Origin: Nanobdellota archaeon
GTDB lineage: Archaea > Nanobdellota > Nanobdellia > Woesearchaeales > JAUYGA01
Direction: 5' to 3'
DNA length: 36,392 nucleotides
NCBI GenBank assembly: GCA_030690755.1
Contig: JAUYGA010000030.1
Span: forward strand, 1 to 36,392
Of this stretch, positions 1-6,732 are shown one piece after another; positions within the stretch are counted from its first letter, which is position 1; every line of letters starts with the position of its first letter. The notes beneath the pieces were generated by a model, which had not been told where the DNA came from, did not search any database, and worked only from the letters and a program-made list of their open reading frames with translations. The translations under genes were made by a program, and so were the position numbers.

Positions 1-72
1 GTCATCTTTTATTGTAGCAGTTATTGTGTCTTGATGAACATCAAGACCAGCAAATAATTGCATTTTTTCCAT
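1..72 (-). CDS. IS110-family transposase, N-terminal fragment (cut by window edge)
   Basis: The reverse strand encodes 24 residues beginning MEKMQLFAGLDVHQDTITAT before the window ends. The pattern GLDVHxDTI is typical of the start of IS110-family DEDD transposases, where the Asp of the DVH motif is the first catalytic acidic residue. A strong Shine-Dalgarno (AGGAGGTG, about positions 77-84) lies five bases before the ATG. The call rests on this short stretch alone, so the element's completeness and subgroup cannot be judged. The noncoding end of the element should lie just to the right of this start. Confidence 0.72.
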   Translation of the reverse strand, partial: MEKMQLFAGLDVHQDTITATIKDD

Positions 73-197
73 AAAAACACCTCCTATTTTAACACTAAGC
101 TGCCAAGCAACTTAATAAAGAATTCTCATCGCTTCACATACTTTTTTTCACAAAATTAATAAATAAAACGTATAAAACATGGTTAGGTGGTAAAAAT

Positions 198-479
198 ATG
201 CTAGAATCAAAAATAGGCAACACCCCCAATAGTAACGCACCTGAAGCTGCTTTTGAAGAGCTCTTGAATCTTATGACTCAGATAAGCATAACTGCAAAGT
301 CCGGCATGTTCAGCGCTCCAATGATAGATAGATTTTCAGAATTGTACGGAAGACATAACAGCAAACTTAACAAGCAGCAGCTTGATGTTTTGAAAAACCA
401 AGAAAACAAACTCAGGAATGAGACCTGCTATGATAATTTTTATGAACATTCTCTGTTGGCTTGTGTTTACAATTACTGA
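198..479 (+). CDS. Small hypothetical protein, 93 aa
   Basis: A 93-residue reading frame with a good Shine-Dalgarno (AGGTGG, 185-190) seven bases before the ATG, and a TATA-like stretch (about 172-178) further upstream. The protein looks soluble and largely helical, with a polar N-terminus (rich in Asn, Ser and Pro) and a Lys/Asn/Gln-rich middle. I see no signal peptide, membrane segment or known motif. It diverges from the transposase gene at the left edge, so it could be an accessory gene beside the insertion sequence. Function is unknown. Confidence 0.5.
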   Translation: MLESKIGNTPNSNAPEAAFEELLNLMTQISITAKSGMFSAPMIDRFSELYGRHNSKLNKQQLDVLKNQENKLRNETCYDNFYEHSLLACVYNY

Positions 480-568
480 GTAACATAAAAATTTTATTGA
501 GATGAAAAATTTTAAAAACAATACTTTAGATGAGGTTTTCAATCTGGCGGATAATCTGCTTGTTGAAT

Positions 569-1405
569 TCAGTCTATTCTATAACCATCAGGTATTTTCT
601 GCAATTGCGCTGAATCATGTTTATCTTCGAAAAAAAGCGCTCCTCTTTCATCCTGTAAGTATTTACCTTGAGCAAGATAGGTGAGGGTATTTGGGAAAAT
701 TACCCAGTCACCAATTCTTTTAAGTCTGCTTTGGTGTACATTTGTTATTTCTTCTGCTTTTTTTGGTTCATCCTTAAAAAATTGGTTAATTTCTTCTTTA
801 CTAGGTGAATAACCAAACCATTCATGAAAATTAACTTCTAAGGGAGAAGAGATCATAAGAATTCTTCCGCCGTCAACAATTGGTTCGATTATGTGAGTTG
901 TTGACCTAAGCTCATGTTCTCCTGCTAAAATTGCGTCCCTTACTGCGTTGTCTCCTGTGTACTTTCTGCTTCCATCCTCATTTTTTATAGAAAGATCTGC
1001 AGGATGAACATTTATTCCAAGAAATGCACTAATTAATGGCGCTGTTGCAATACTCATATATCCAGCGTAAGCTGCAACTGTTGCGTCATATGGAGCTAAG
1101 GCGCGTACATTTTCTGCATCAAATTCTGCTCTGACTTCTAAATCTCGAAGCAGCGCATTTCTTTTTGCATAGAATCCCTTTTTGTCTCTCATGACAACAG
1201 GTATATCATATTCTTTTCCGATTCTTGCTGCATTGCAATCAAAAGTGTCGCTAAATATAACAACAACAGCGTAAGGAAATTTACCAAATTCTTTTTCGTA
1301 AGCTTTTTCTGTCTTGATGATTTCCACTAAATTAGTTCCACTACCAGACATCAGCCCTGCAACTCTCATCTGGCCATCTTCTGGGTTATGTAAGGGTTTT
1401 AACAT
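569..1405 (-). CDS. purN: Phosphoribosylglycinamide formyltransferase (PurN-type)
   Basis: The formyl transferase domain transfers a formyl group from 10-formyl-THF to GAR, the third step of purine synthesis in the cytoplasm. Visible landmarks are the phosphate-binding loop GSGTN (residues 21-25), the catalytic Asn and His in INVHPADLS (N132, H134) and the Asp in PIVDGG (D178). At 278 residues it is longer than typical PurN (about 200), with an extension of roughly 90 residues after the core. It lies 48 bases downstream of purD on the same strand, which supports the assignment and a purD-purN operon. M13 (MRVAGLMSG) is an alternative start. The pathway is known from the family; the unusual length is seen here. 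Confidence 0.85.
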   Translation of the reverse strand: MLKPLHNPEDGQMRVAGLMSGSGTNLVEIIKTEKAYEKEFGKFPYAVVVIFSDTFDCNAARIGKEYDIPVVMRDKKGFYAKRNALLRDLEVRAEFDAENVRALAPYDATVAAYAGYMSIATAPLISAFLGINVHPADLSIKNEDGSRKYTGDNAVRDAILAGEHELRSTTHIIEPIVDGGRILMISSPLEVNFHEWFGYSPSKEEINQFFKDEPKKAEEITNVHQSRLKRIGDWVIFPNTLTYLAQGKYLQDERGALFFEDKHDSAQLQKIPDGYRID

Positions 1406-1453
1406 TTTTTGTCTACTACTTTTTTGTTTGTCTTTTATTGAATTGATACTTTT

Positions 1454-2755
1454 TTATCTGTTGGTTGCTTTGTCGGATATATCGCTTCTTATTGCCCATC
1501 CGCCTTCAACAGCAATTTTTGATGCTGCAGCATAGGCAGTTGTTTTTGCATCTATGATTCCATCAGCTGAATATGCAGTAACTCCTAAAACACGGCCACC
1601 GGCAGTGACGATTTTTTTATCTTCGCCTGCAAATGCTGTGCCTGCATGGAACACTTTAACATTTTGCATTGAAGCCACTTCTGCTAGGCCTTTAATTTCA
1701 AGTCCTTTTTTGTAATCACCAGGATAGCCTTGTGATGCAAGAACAACGCAGCAAGCTGCCCCGCCTTTTATTTCTAATTTTATTTCGTCAAGTTTTCCTT
1801 CAAGAGCAAGTGATAATGGCGCATACAATCCATTTTTCAACATCATCATTGCAGGCTGGCATTCTGGATCGCCAAATCTTGCATTGAACTCAATTACTTT
1901 TGGTCCATCTTTTGTCATCATCATTCCAGCATACAAAAATCCTTTGTATTCATGACCTCGTTCTTTCATTCTTTGCACTATAGGATTCATTATTTTATTT
2001 GCAACACAATTTACAACATGGAGTGGCGCGATTGGTGCTGGGCCATATGCGCCCATACCGCCGGTGTTTGGTCCTTTGTCGCCATCAAGCAGCGGTTTGT
2101 GGTCTTGAAATGAGATTCCAATTGGTAGAACTCTGTTTCCGTCAGATATTCCAAAAATTGAAAATTCTTCTCCAAAAAGTCTTTCCGCAATCAATACTTC
2201 TTGCCCATATGCGTCTGCATGTTTTGTTAATTCTTCTAAAGCTTCTTTTTTTGAATCACAAACTGTAACGCCTTTTCCTGCTGTTAGACCTCGCGCTTTT
2301 ATCACAATTCCCTCAGAATGAAAGTGCTTTATTGCCTCTGCAGCCTCTGCTGTCGAATGACATTTTGTTGATATCGCTTGAAGTATCCCAAGCTCTTTCA
2401 TTAAGTCATGAGAATAAAATTTGTCTGATTCAAGCTGTGTTGCTTCTTTTGTCGGGCCAAAAGCGCGATTGTATCCTTGTGAATTCAGATAATTGACAAT
2501 TCCGTTATTGAGAGGGTCTTCTGGGCCAACAACAACCAGGTCGATTCCTTCAGATTGTATGAATTTAAGAAAATCTGGGAATGATTCTGGTTTTATAAAA
2601 CTCTTCAAATAATTTGATGCTTTGTTTTCGCTTGCTGTTCCTGCATTTCCTGGCATGTAAATAACTTGAGCCACTTCATCGCTTTTGGCAAGGCTCTCTC
2701 CTAGTGCATGTTCTCTTCCACCTGAACCAATAACTGCAATCTTTTTTCCACCCAT
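1454..2755 (-). CDS. purD: Phosphoribosylamine--glycine ligase
   Basis: This ATP-grasp enzyme makes GAR from phosphoribosylamine, glycine and ATP. The N-terminus MGGKKIAVIGSGGREHAL is the PurD signature, and GPNTGGMGAYGPAP and the FNARFGDPECQ segment of the ATP-grasp domain are intact. I place the start at the ATG at 2755, not at the TTG five codons earlier, because GGAGGGTG (2761-2768) gives correctly spaced Shine-Dalgarno support. This gives 433 residues, normal for the family. It is the first gene of a purD-purN pair and has a TATA box near 2798-2806. Confidence 0.96.
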   Translation of the reverse strand: MGGKKIAVIGSGGREHALGESLAKSDEVAQVIYMPGNAGTASENKASNYLKSFIKPESFPDFLKFIQSEGIDLVVVGPEDPLNNGIVNYLNSQGYNRAFGPTKEATQLESDKFYSHDLMKELGILQAISTKCHSTAEAAEAIKHFHSEGIVIKARGLTAGKGVTVCDSKKEALEELTKHADAYGQEVLIAERLFGEEFSIFGISDGNRVLPIGISFQDHKPLLDGDKGPNTGGMGAYGPAPIAPLHVVNCVANKIMNPIVQRMKERGHEYKGFLYAGMMMTKDGPKVIEFNARFGDPECQPAMMMLKNGLYAPLSLALEGKLDEIKLEIKGGAACCVVLASQGYPGDYKKGLEIKGLAEVASMQNVKVFHAGTAFAGEDKKIVTAGGRVLGVTAYSADGIIDAKTTAYAAASKIAVEGGWAIRSDISDKATNR

Positions 2756-2797
2756 TTTGGCACCCTCCAATTATTTTTATTTCTGGTCGCTAAATTA

Positions 2798-2806
2798 GTT
2801 TATAAG
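2798..2806 (-). promoter_or_regulatory. Box A (TATA) promoter of purD-purN
   Basis: On the reverse strand the sequence reads CTTATAAAC, about 45 bases before the purD ATG. With transcription starting about 25 bases downstream, the mRNA would have a short leader containing the GGAGGGTG site. This is one of the minority of genes here with a leadered arrangement. Confidence 0.55.
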
Positions 2807-2934
2807 TTTATCTGTGTTGCAGAATATATTTACTTTTTAGAAGTACTGACAAATCTGAATTTATTTTAAAAAATTAAAAGAAATATTTTTAGTGAAAATA
2901 AAGCAGTTAATTTATCTAACCCTTTTAGACTAAT

Positions 2935-4158
2935 TCATATCTTCAGATTCTTTTTTATGCTTTCAATCGCTTTCTTGATGTCTTTAGGATGACCAAATGC
3001 GCTAAGCCTGACAAAGCCTTCGCCGCTCGGGCCAAAACCTGAACCTGGTGTGCATACGACATTCGCTTCCTCAAGAAGTTTGCTGAAAAAATCCCATGAA
3101 CTCATCTGATTCGGGCATTTCATCCAGATATAAGGAGCATTGACGCCACCATAGCATTTTATTCCAATGCTTTCCAGGCCTTTTTTGATTACAGAAGCGT
3201 TTTTCATATATAGGTCAATTACTTTTTGCGTTTCTTTTAGTCCTTTCTTGTCAAGAGCTGCAATGCCGCCTTCTTGGGCAATGTTAGACGCGCCGTTAAA
3301 CTTTGTGCATTGTCTTCTGTTCCACAGCGAATTGAGATTTGCTCCATCTTCTGTCATCAATGTTTTTGGAACAACAGTCCAGCCAAGTCTAACGCCAGTA
3401 AAGCCTGCTTCTTTTGAGAAACTGTTTATTTCTATTGCGCATCTCTTTGCGCCAGGTATCTCATAGATGCTTCTAGGCAAACTTGAATCATAAATAAACC
3501 GTTCATAAGCTGAATCAAATATAATGACTATTTTGTTTTTAATCGCATAATCTACAAATTTCTTCAATTGTTCTTTAGTTGCAACTGCGCCTGTTGGATT
3601 GTTAGGGCTGCAGATGTATATTATGTCAACTTTTTCTTGAGGTATCTCTGGGAAAAAGCCATTTTTTTCAGTGCAAGGCATATAGACTATCCCTTCATAT
3701 TGTCCATTTTCCCGAATCTTGCCTGTCCTTCCAGCCATGACATTGCTGTCCACATAAACTGGATATGCAGGGTCCTGGATTGCGATTATAGATTCTTTTG
3801 AGAATAATTCCTGGATATTTGCAGTATCAGATTTTGCGCCGTCGCTTACAAATATCTCATCAGCCTCAATCTTTTCGACAGCTTTTTTGTACTTCACTTC
3901 AGCAATTTTCTTTCTCAGCTCAGTATTGCCTTGCTCATCGCCATAGCCCGTGTAAGTTTCAACAGAAGCGAGCTTTTTAACACCCACGCCAAGTCCTTTA
4001 ATGATGCTTGATGGCAGGGGTTCAGTAGTGTTTCCTATACCTAGGCGCATTATCTTTACGCCAGGATGTTTCTCGGAAAAAGCTCTTGTTCTTTTTGCTA
4101 GCTCAGGAAACAGATAGCCTCCTGGAAGATTTTTGTAAGCTGGATTTGAATTTGCCAT
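2935..4158 (-). CDS. dapL: LL-diaminopimelate aminotransferase (class I PLP enzyme)
   Basis: DapL converts tetrahydrodipicolinate directly to LL-diaminopimelate in lysine synthesis. The 407-residue length, the N-terminus NPAYKNLPGGYLFPEL, SDGAKSD (105-111), SPNNPTG (184-190) and the PLP lysine K249 in NSFSKEAGFTGVRLGW all match the family. The gene stands alone: no other lysine pathway gene is in the window. A TATA box about 25-30 bases before the ATG implies a leaderless mRNA. A related class I aminotransferase with different substrates is possible, but the motifs favour DapL. Confidence 0.92.
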   Translation of the reverse strand: MANSNPAYKNLPGGYLFPELAKRTRAFSEKHPGVKIMRLGIGNTTEPLPSSIIKGLGVGVKKLASVETYTGYGDEQGNTELRKKIAEVKYKKAVEKIEADEIFVSDGAKSDTANIQELFSKESIIAIQDPAYPVYVDSNVMAGRTGKIRENGQYEGIVYMPCTEKNGFFPEIPQEKVDIIYICSPNNPTGAVATKEQLKKFVDYAIKNKIVIIFDSAYERFIYDSSLPRSIYEIPGAKRCAIEINSFSKEAGFTGVRLGWTVVPKTLMTEDGANLNSLWNRRQCTKFNGASNIAQEGGIAALDKKGLKETQKVIDLYMKNASVIKKGLESIGIKCYGGVNAPYIWMKCPNQMSSWDFFSKLLEEANVVCTPGSGFGPSGEGFVRLSAFGHPKDIKKAIESIKKNLKI

Positions 4159-4182
4159 AGTGAATATAGAATGCGCAATTGG

Positions 4183-4192
4183 TTTTTATAGT
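4183..4192 (-). promoter_or_regulatory. Box A promoter of dapL
   Basis: The reverse strand reads ACTATAAAAACC about 25-34 bases before the dapL start codon, the spacing expected for a leaderless archaeal transcript. Confidence 0.5.
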
Positions 4193-4316
4193 TTGCTGTT
4201 TTTACGGCCAATATGAACCCTGCAGCCAGCAGCAATATATGATGCTCTATTAAACAAATTATAATAAGCGGTTCCTTTTGAGAAATTTTCGGCTTAAAAA
4301 TCGCATTAGATGATTC

Positions 4317-5579
4317 TCAAGTTTTTTGGTTAATGATCCATTTCCATACGGGCATTATTGTAATTTTTTTATTCTTGATATTTATCTCATCTGCTTGCTC
4401 ATAGGTAAGCAACAGTCCTTTGTTCAGCTTGAATTTATCCATTGCTTCTAATAACCCATTCACTTCCCTCTCCTTATTCTTTTCATCCAACAAATGGCAC
4501 ACCTGTATGCTTTCTCTGATCTTTGTTCCATCTTTGACAATAAAGTCGCATTCATTTTTGCCGACGAAATAGTATGTTTCTTTTTTCGCTCTTTTTAGTT
4601 CTATAAAAACAATGTTTTCCAGTATCCTTCCCTTGTTTTCAGAGAAGTTCAGGCCAGTTATTTTATGGAAGGCCGAGTCGACAATATAGATCTTTCTCGC
4701 CGTGTTCAATTGTCTTTTTGCAGAGAAGTCAAATCTCAGAAGTTCGAAAAACAGATATGAGTTCTGCAAGTAAGAGATGTATTCTTTCACAGTTATTGCG
4801 TTTGACAAGCCAAGGCTTTTCTTAAGCGAATTATATGTGAATTGCGATGAAAGGTTCGTCGCCAATAAGTTTACGAGTTCCTTTAGTATTTTCTGTTTCT
4901 TTATGGCGTATCTGGCTATTATGTCCCTATAAAGAATGTTCTCATAGATTGTCCTTATATAATCATCATCTTTGTTTTTCAGATATTCAGGCATGCCGCC
5001 TTCATTTACAAAATATTCAAAGTTTTTTATTATTCTGATTTTTTTTTCAAGAACATATGCAGTATTTTTTTCAATCTTTATTTCTTTTGAATCAAGATAC
5101 TCTGAAAAAGAGAATGGATAAACTTCGAAGGCCTTATATCTGCCTGTTAATCTGGTTCCTAATTCTTTGCTGAGCAGGGAGGCATTAGAGCCTGTGATGA
5201 TTATCTTCTTGCCATTATCCTGAAGTCGTCTTACAAATGTCTCAAATTTTTCTATGTTTTGTATTTCATCGAAAAAATAGATTTTCGGTATTCCATAAGC
5301 TTCCATAAGCACCTCGTTAAGCAGCTCAAAATCCTGGGCCCTGAAATCTATGAATCTTTCATCTTCAAAATTGACATAGCAGTAATCATCTTTCTTTTGC
5401 ATTACCTGTTTAAGCAAAGTGGATTTTCCGCTTCTTCTGACGCCTGTTAATATTATTATGCGGTTATCCTTGAAGGAGTTCAGAATATCGGCTAGAATGG
5501 TTCTAGTAACTGTTTTTTCAATAGTGATTGTATTCTTTTGCTGAGCAATAACTTGCCTGAGAGTTTCTTTCTGTATCAT
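4317..5579 (-). CDS. AAA-family ATPase with C-terminal DUF4143 domain
   Basis: A 420-residue protein of the AAA_14/DUF4143 class that is widespread in archaea. The Walker A motif GVRRSGKST lies near residues 46-54 and Walker B (IYFFDEIQN) near 99-107; ITGSNASLL follows as a sensor-like segment. The C-terminal half contains YYFVGKNECDFIVKDG, the nuclease-like core typical of DUF4143. The physiological role of the family is not settled; links to stress or mobile elements have been proposed. A TATA box and a 7-bp inverted repeat lie at the start codon, suggesting tight or self-regulated expression. Confidence 0.88.
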   Translation of the reverse strand: MIQKETLRQVIAQQKNTITIEKTVTRTILADILNSFKDNRIIILTGVRRSGKSTLLKQVMQKKDDYCYVNFEDERFIDFRAQDFELLNEVLMEAYGIPKIYFFDEIQNIEKFETFVRRLQDNGKKIIITGSNASLLSKELGTRLTGRYKAFEVYPFSFSEYLDSKEIKIEKNTAYVLEKKIRIIKNFEYFVNEGGMPEYLKNKDDDYIRTIYENILYRDIIARYAIKKQKILKELVNLLATNLSSQFTYNSLKKSLGLSNAITVKEYISYLQNSYLFFELLRFDFSAKRQLNTARKIYIVDSAFHKITGLNFSENKGRILENIVFIELKRAKKETYYFVGKNECDFIVKDGTKIRESIQVCHLLDEKNKEREVNGLLEAMDKFKLNKGLLLTYEQADEINIKNKKITIMPVWKWIINQKT

Positions 5580-5598
5580 ACTAAATAGTAATTAGTAT
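5578..5598. promoter_or_regulatory. Operator-like inverted repeat at the ATPase start
   Basis: ATACTAA (5578-5584) and TTAGTAT (5592-5598) form a perfect 7-bp inverted repeat with a 7-base spacer. It sits between the TATA box and the start codon of the ATPase gene, where a bound repressor would block transcription initiation. Confidence 0.45.
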
Positions 5599-5610
5599 TT
5601 ATATATAAAT
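5598..5610 (-). promoter_or_regulatory. Box A promoter of the ATPase gene
   Basis: An AT-only stretch (TTTATATATAAAT on the plus strand) centred about 25 bases before the ATG at 5579, consistent with a leaderless transcript. It abuts the inverted repeat at 5578-5598. Confidence 0.55.
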
Positions 5611-5739
5611 CTTTGCATTGGAAATTAGTATGATAAATGCAAGGCGTTTTCCACCCGATGCGGGCAGCGGTCAATCATCGTGACTGTTGAAATACCAATT
5701 AAATCATTGAGCAAATACCAAAATCAAAGAGCGTTATTC

Positions 5740-6240
5740 TTAGAAGTTGCTTATCTTTTCTTCCAGACCAGAACCTTTTGGGATGTACAATTTCGCTTTG
5801 TTCACTTCTATCGCATCAAATTCATTGTTGCCTGGAAAATCTTTTTTGTGGATATAGATGAAAGGACCTGTTTTTGGATTTGCGACTGGAAATTGGTTTA
5901 CATGTTTCCATGAAAAAAACCAGATATCTCGTTGTTTGATTAATTTTTCAATTTTTTCAGTTTCTGTTGTTTTAACTGAAGAAGGCGATTTGCTGATATC
6001 ATAAATCATAAAAGCCCAGTAAAGATTTTTTCCAGGGTTTTCTTCCTTGAATTTAGTTGGTTGGTCTGCTGCTACTGTGAATGTTTGGTGGCACTTTTCA
6101 TATCTGCATTTGAGCTCAATTCCAGTATCATGGTCATAAAGGTCTATGCCTCCATTCTCTGTGTGGCGCATGTTAAGCAGTTTGCCTAGCCAATTCACAT
6201 TACATCTTTCAATATAATTCATAAAAGTTCGTGCATCCAT
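5740..6240 (-). CDS. Hypothetical protein with PD-(D/E)XK-like nuclease motif, 166 aa
   Basis: I do not recognise the family. The segment ENGGIDLYDHDTGIELKCR places D33, E42 and K44 in the D-x(8)-ExK arrangement of PD-(D/E)XK nucleases, following a helix and a GG turn as in restriction-endonuclease folds. The rest contains a basic, aromatic-rich core (WFFSWKHVNQFPV) and no membrane segment. A TTTAAA-type promoter element lies about 25-30 bases before the ATG. No methyltransferase or other restriction-modification gene is next to it. Nuclease activity is an inference from one motif. Confidence 0.6.
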   Translation of the reverse strand: MDARTFMNYIERCNVNWLGKLLNMRHTENGGIDLYDHDTGIELKCRYEKCHQTFTVAADQPTKFKEENPGKNLYWAFMIYDISKSPSSVKTTETEKIEKLIKQRDIWFFSWKHVNQFPVANPKTGPFIYIHKKDFPGNNEFDAIEVNKAKLYIPKGSGLEEKISNF

Positions 6241-6423
6241 TTAGTTGAGTATTGGATGATTTGTTTTAAAGTTTGTGTAACATTTATGTAAAATTCAGAA
6301 AACTTTCAGAAATTCCGTGATAATTACGCATTTTTATCGTCAATAACCACTCGCCTCACTCGCCAACCACCCTGTGAAGGTATATAAATCACTTAATCCT
6401 ATGTAGAATAAGAAAAATAAAAA

Positions 6424-6465
6424 CTGGACTTATGATCCAGTCAACACATGCACCTGTGAAGTTGA
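6424..6465 (+). repeat. Partial copy of the downstream tRNA (anticodon arm plus variable arm)
   Basis: Bases 6424-6440 are identical to the tRNA anticodon arm at 6532-6548, including the UAU anticodon. The next 18 bases repeat the variable arm with two changes, and the following AAGTTGA differs from the tRNA but can pair with the altered TCAA on the other side. No acceptor, D or T arm is present. It lies 108 bases upstream of the full gene, on the same strand. Confidence 0.7.
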
Positions 6466-6480
6466 ATAATATGCGACAAG

Positions 6481-6489
6481 TATAAAAAT
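6481..6489 (+). promoter_or_regulatory. Box A-like element of the tRNA gene
   Basis: TATAAAAAT lies 16-24 bases before the first base of the mature tRNA, slightly close but within the range for an archaeal promoter giving little or no 5' leader. Confidence 0.4.
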
Positions 6490-6504
6490 TTATGGTTTTA
6501 AAAT

Positions 6505-6614
6505 GCCAGGGTGGTCGAGTCTGGTAAGACGCTGGACTTATGATCCAGTTGACACATGCACCTGTGTCACACGGGTTCAAACGTCAACATGGGCTGAAAA
6601 TCCCGTCCCTGGCG
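6505..6614 (+). tRNA. Class II (Ser/Leu-type) tRNA with anticodon UAU and a T-loop intron
   Basis: Acceptor stem GCCAGGG/CCCTGGC (6505-6511/6607-6613) with discriminator G6614 and no encoded CCA. The D arm is GTC/GAC with an 11-base GAG...GGTAA loop typical of class II tRNAs. The anticodon stem CTGGA/TCCAG encloses CTTATGA, giving anticodon UAU (6539-6541) followed by G37. A variable arm (6549-6570) has a perfect 7-bp stem TGACACA/TGTGTCA. The T stem is ACGGG/CCCGT. The T loop becomes the standard TTCAAAT only after removal of 6582-6600. The body looks like tRNA-Ser or tRNA-Leu; G73 favours Ser, but the anticodon would read AUA. It could be a functional but unusual tRNA, or a decaying one. 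Confidence 0.8.
6582..6600 (+). other. 19-nt bulge-helix-bulge tRNA intron at position 59/60
   Basis: The T stem is the outer helix, TTCA/TGAA the central 4-bp helix, AAC and AAT the two 3-base bulges, and GTC/GGC a short inner stem with loop AACATG. Cutting each bulge after its second base removes 6582-6600 and restores the loop TTCAAAT. This fits the canonical substrate of the archaeal splicing endonuclease, at a noncanonical tRNA position. Confidence 0.82.
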
Positions 6615-6651
6615 CATATATTTTAGATAGGATTGAAAATCAGTGATTTAT

Positions 6652-6688
6652 CTGCGAGTCGCTCGCAGGCTCGCGACAAGTGCCTGCG
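6652..6688. repeat. GC-rich competing hairpins
   Basis: CTGCGAG (6652-6658) pairs with CTCGCAG (6662-6668) around TCG. The second arm overlaps CGCAGGC (6664-6670), which can instead pair with GCCTGCG (6682-6688). The two stems exclude each other. The patch is much more GC-rich than its surroundings and lies between the tRNA and the CYTH gene. It may act at the RNA level or be a small relative of the other GC-rich palindromes. Confidence 0.45.
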
Positions 6689-6702
6689 CATTTTTAGTTA
6701 AT

Positions 6703-6710
6703 TTTTTATA
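6703..6710 (+). promoter_or_regulatory. Box A promoter of the CYTH gene
   Basis: TTTTTATA lies about 26 bases before the ATG at 6733, implying a leaderless transcript. Confidence 0.45.
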
Positions 6711-6732
6711 GCCCTGTTATTTTCTTTAATTC

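Noticed and set aside
502..684. 60-aa plus-strand frame
   Set aside because: It overlaps the purN coding region antisense, has no recognisable features and no promoter or ribosome-binding site.
2935..4158. dapL as evidence of peptidoglycan synthesis
   Set aside because: No mur or other cell-wall genes are present and the organism is archaeal. Lysine synthesis is the plain explanation.
6549..6570. Variable arm of the tRNA as a second intron
   Set aside because: The 7-bp stem TGACACA/TGTGTCA is perfect and has no 3-base bulges, so it does not form a bulge-helix-bulge. It is better read as a class II variable arm.
6389..6580. 63-aa minus-strand frame with an internal repeat
   Set aside because: The repeated residues (TGACV-WIISP) are just the two copies of the tRNA arm read antisense.
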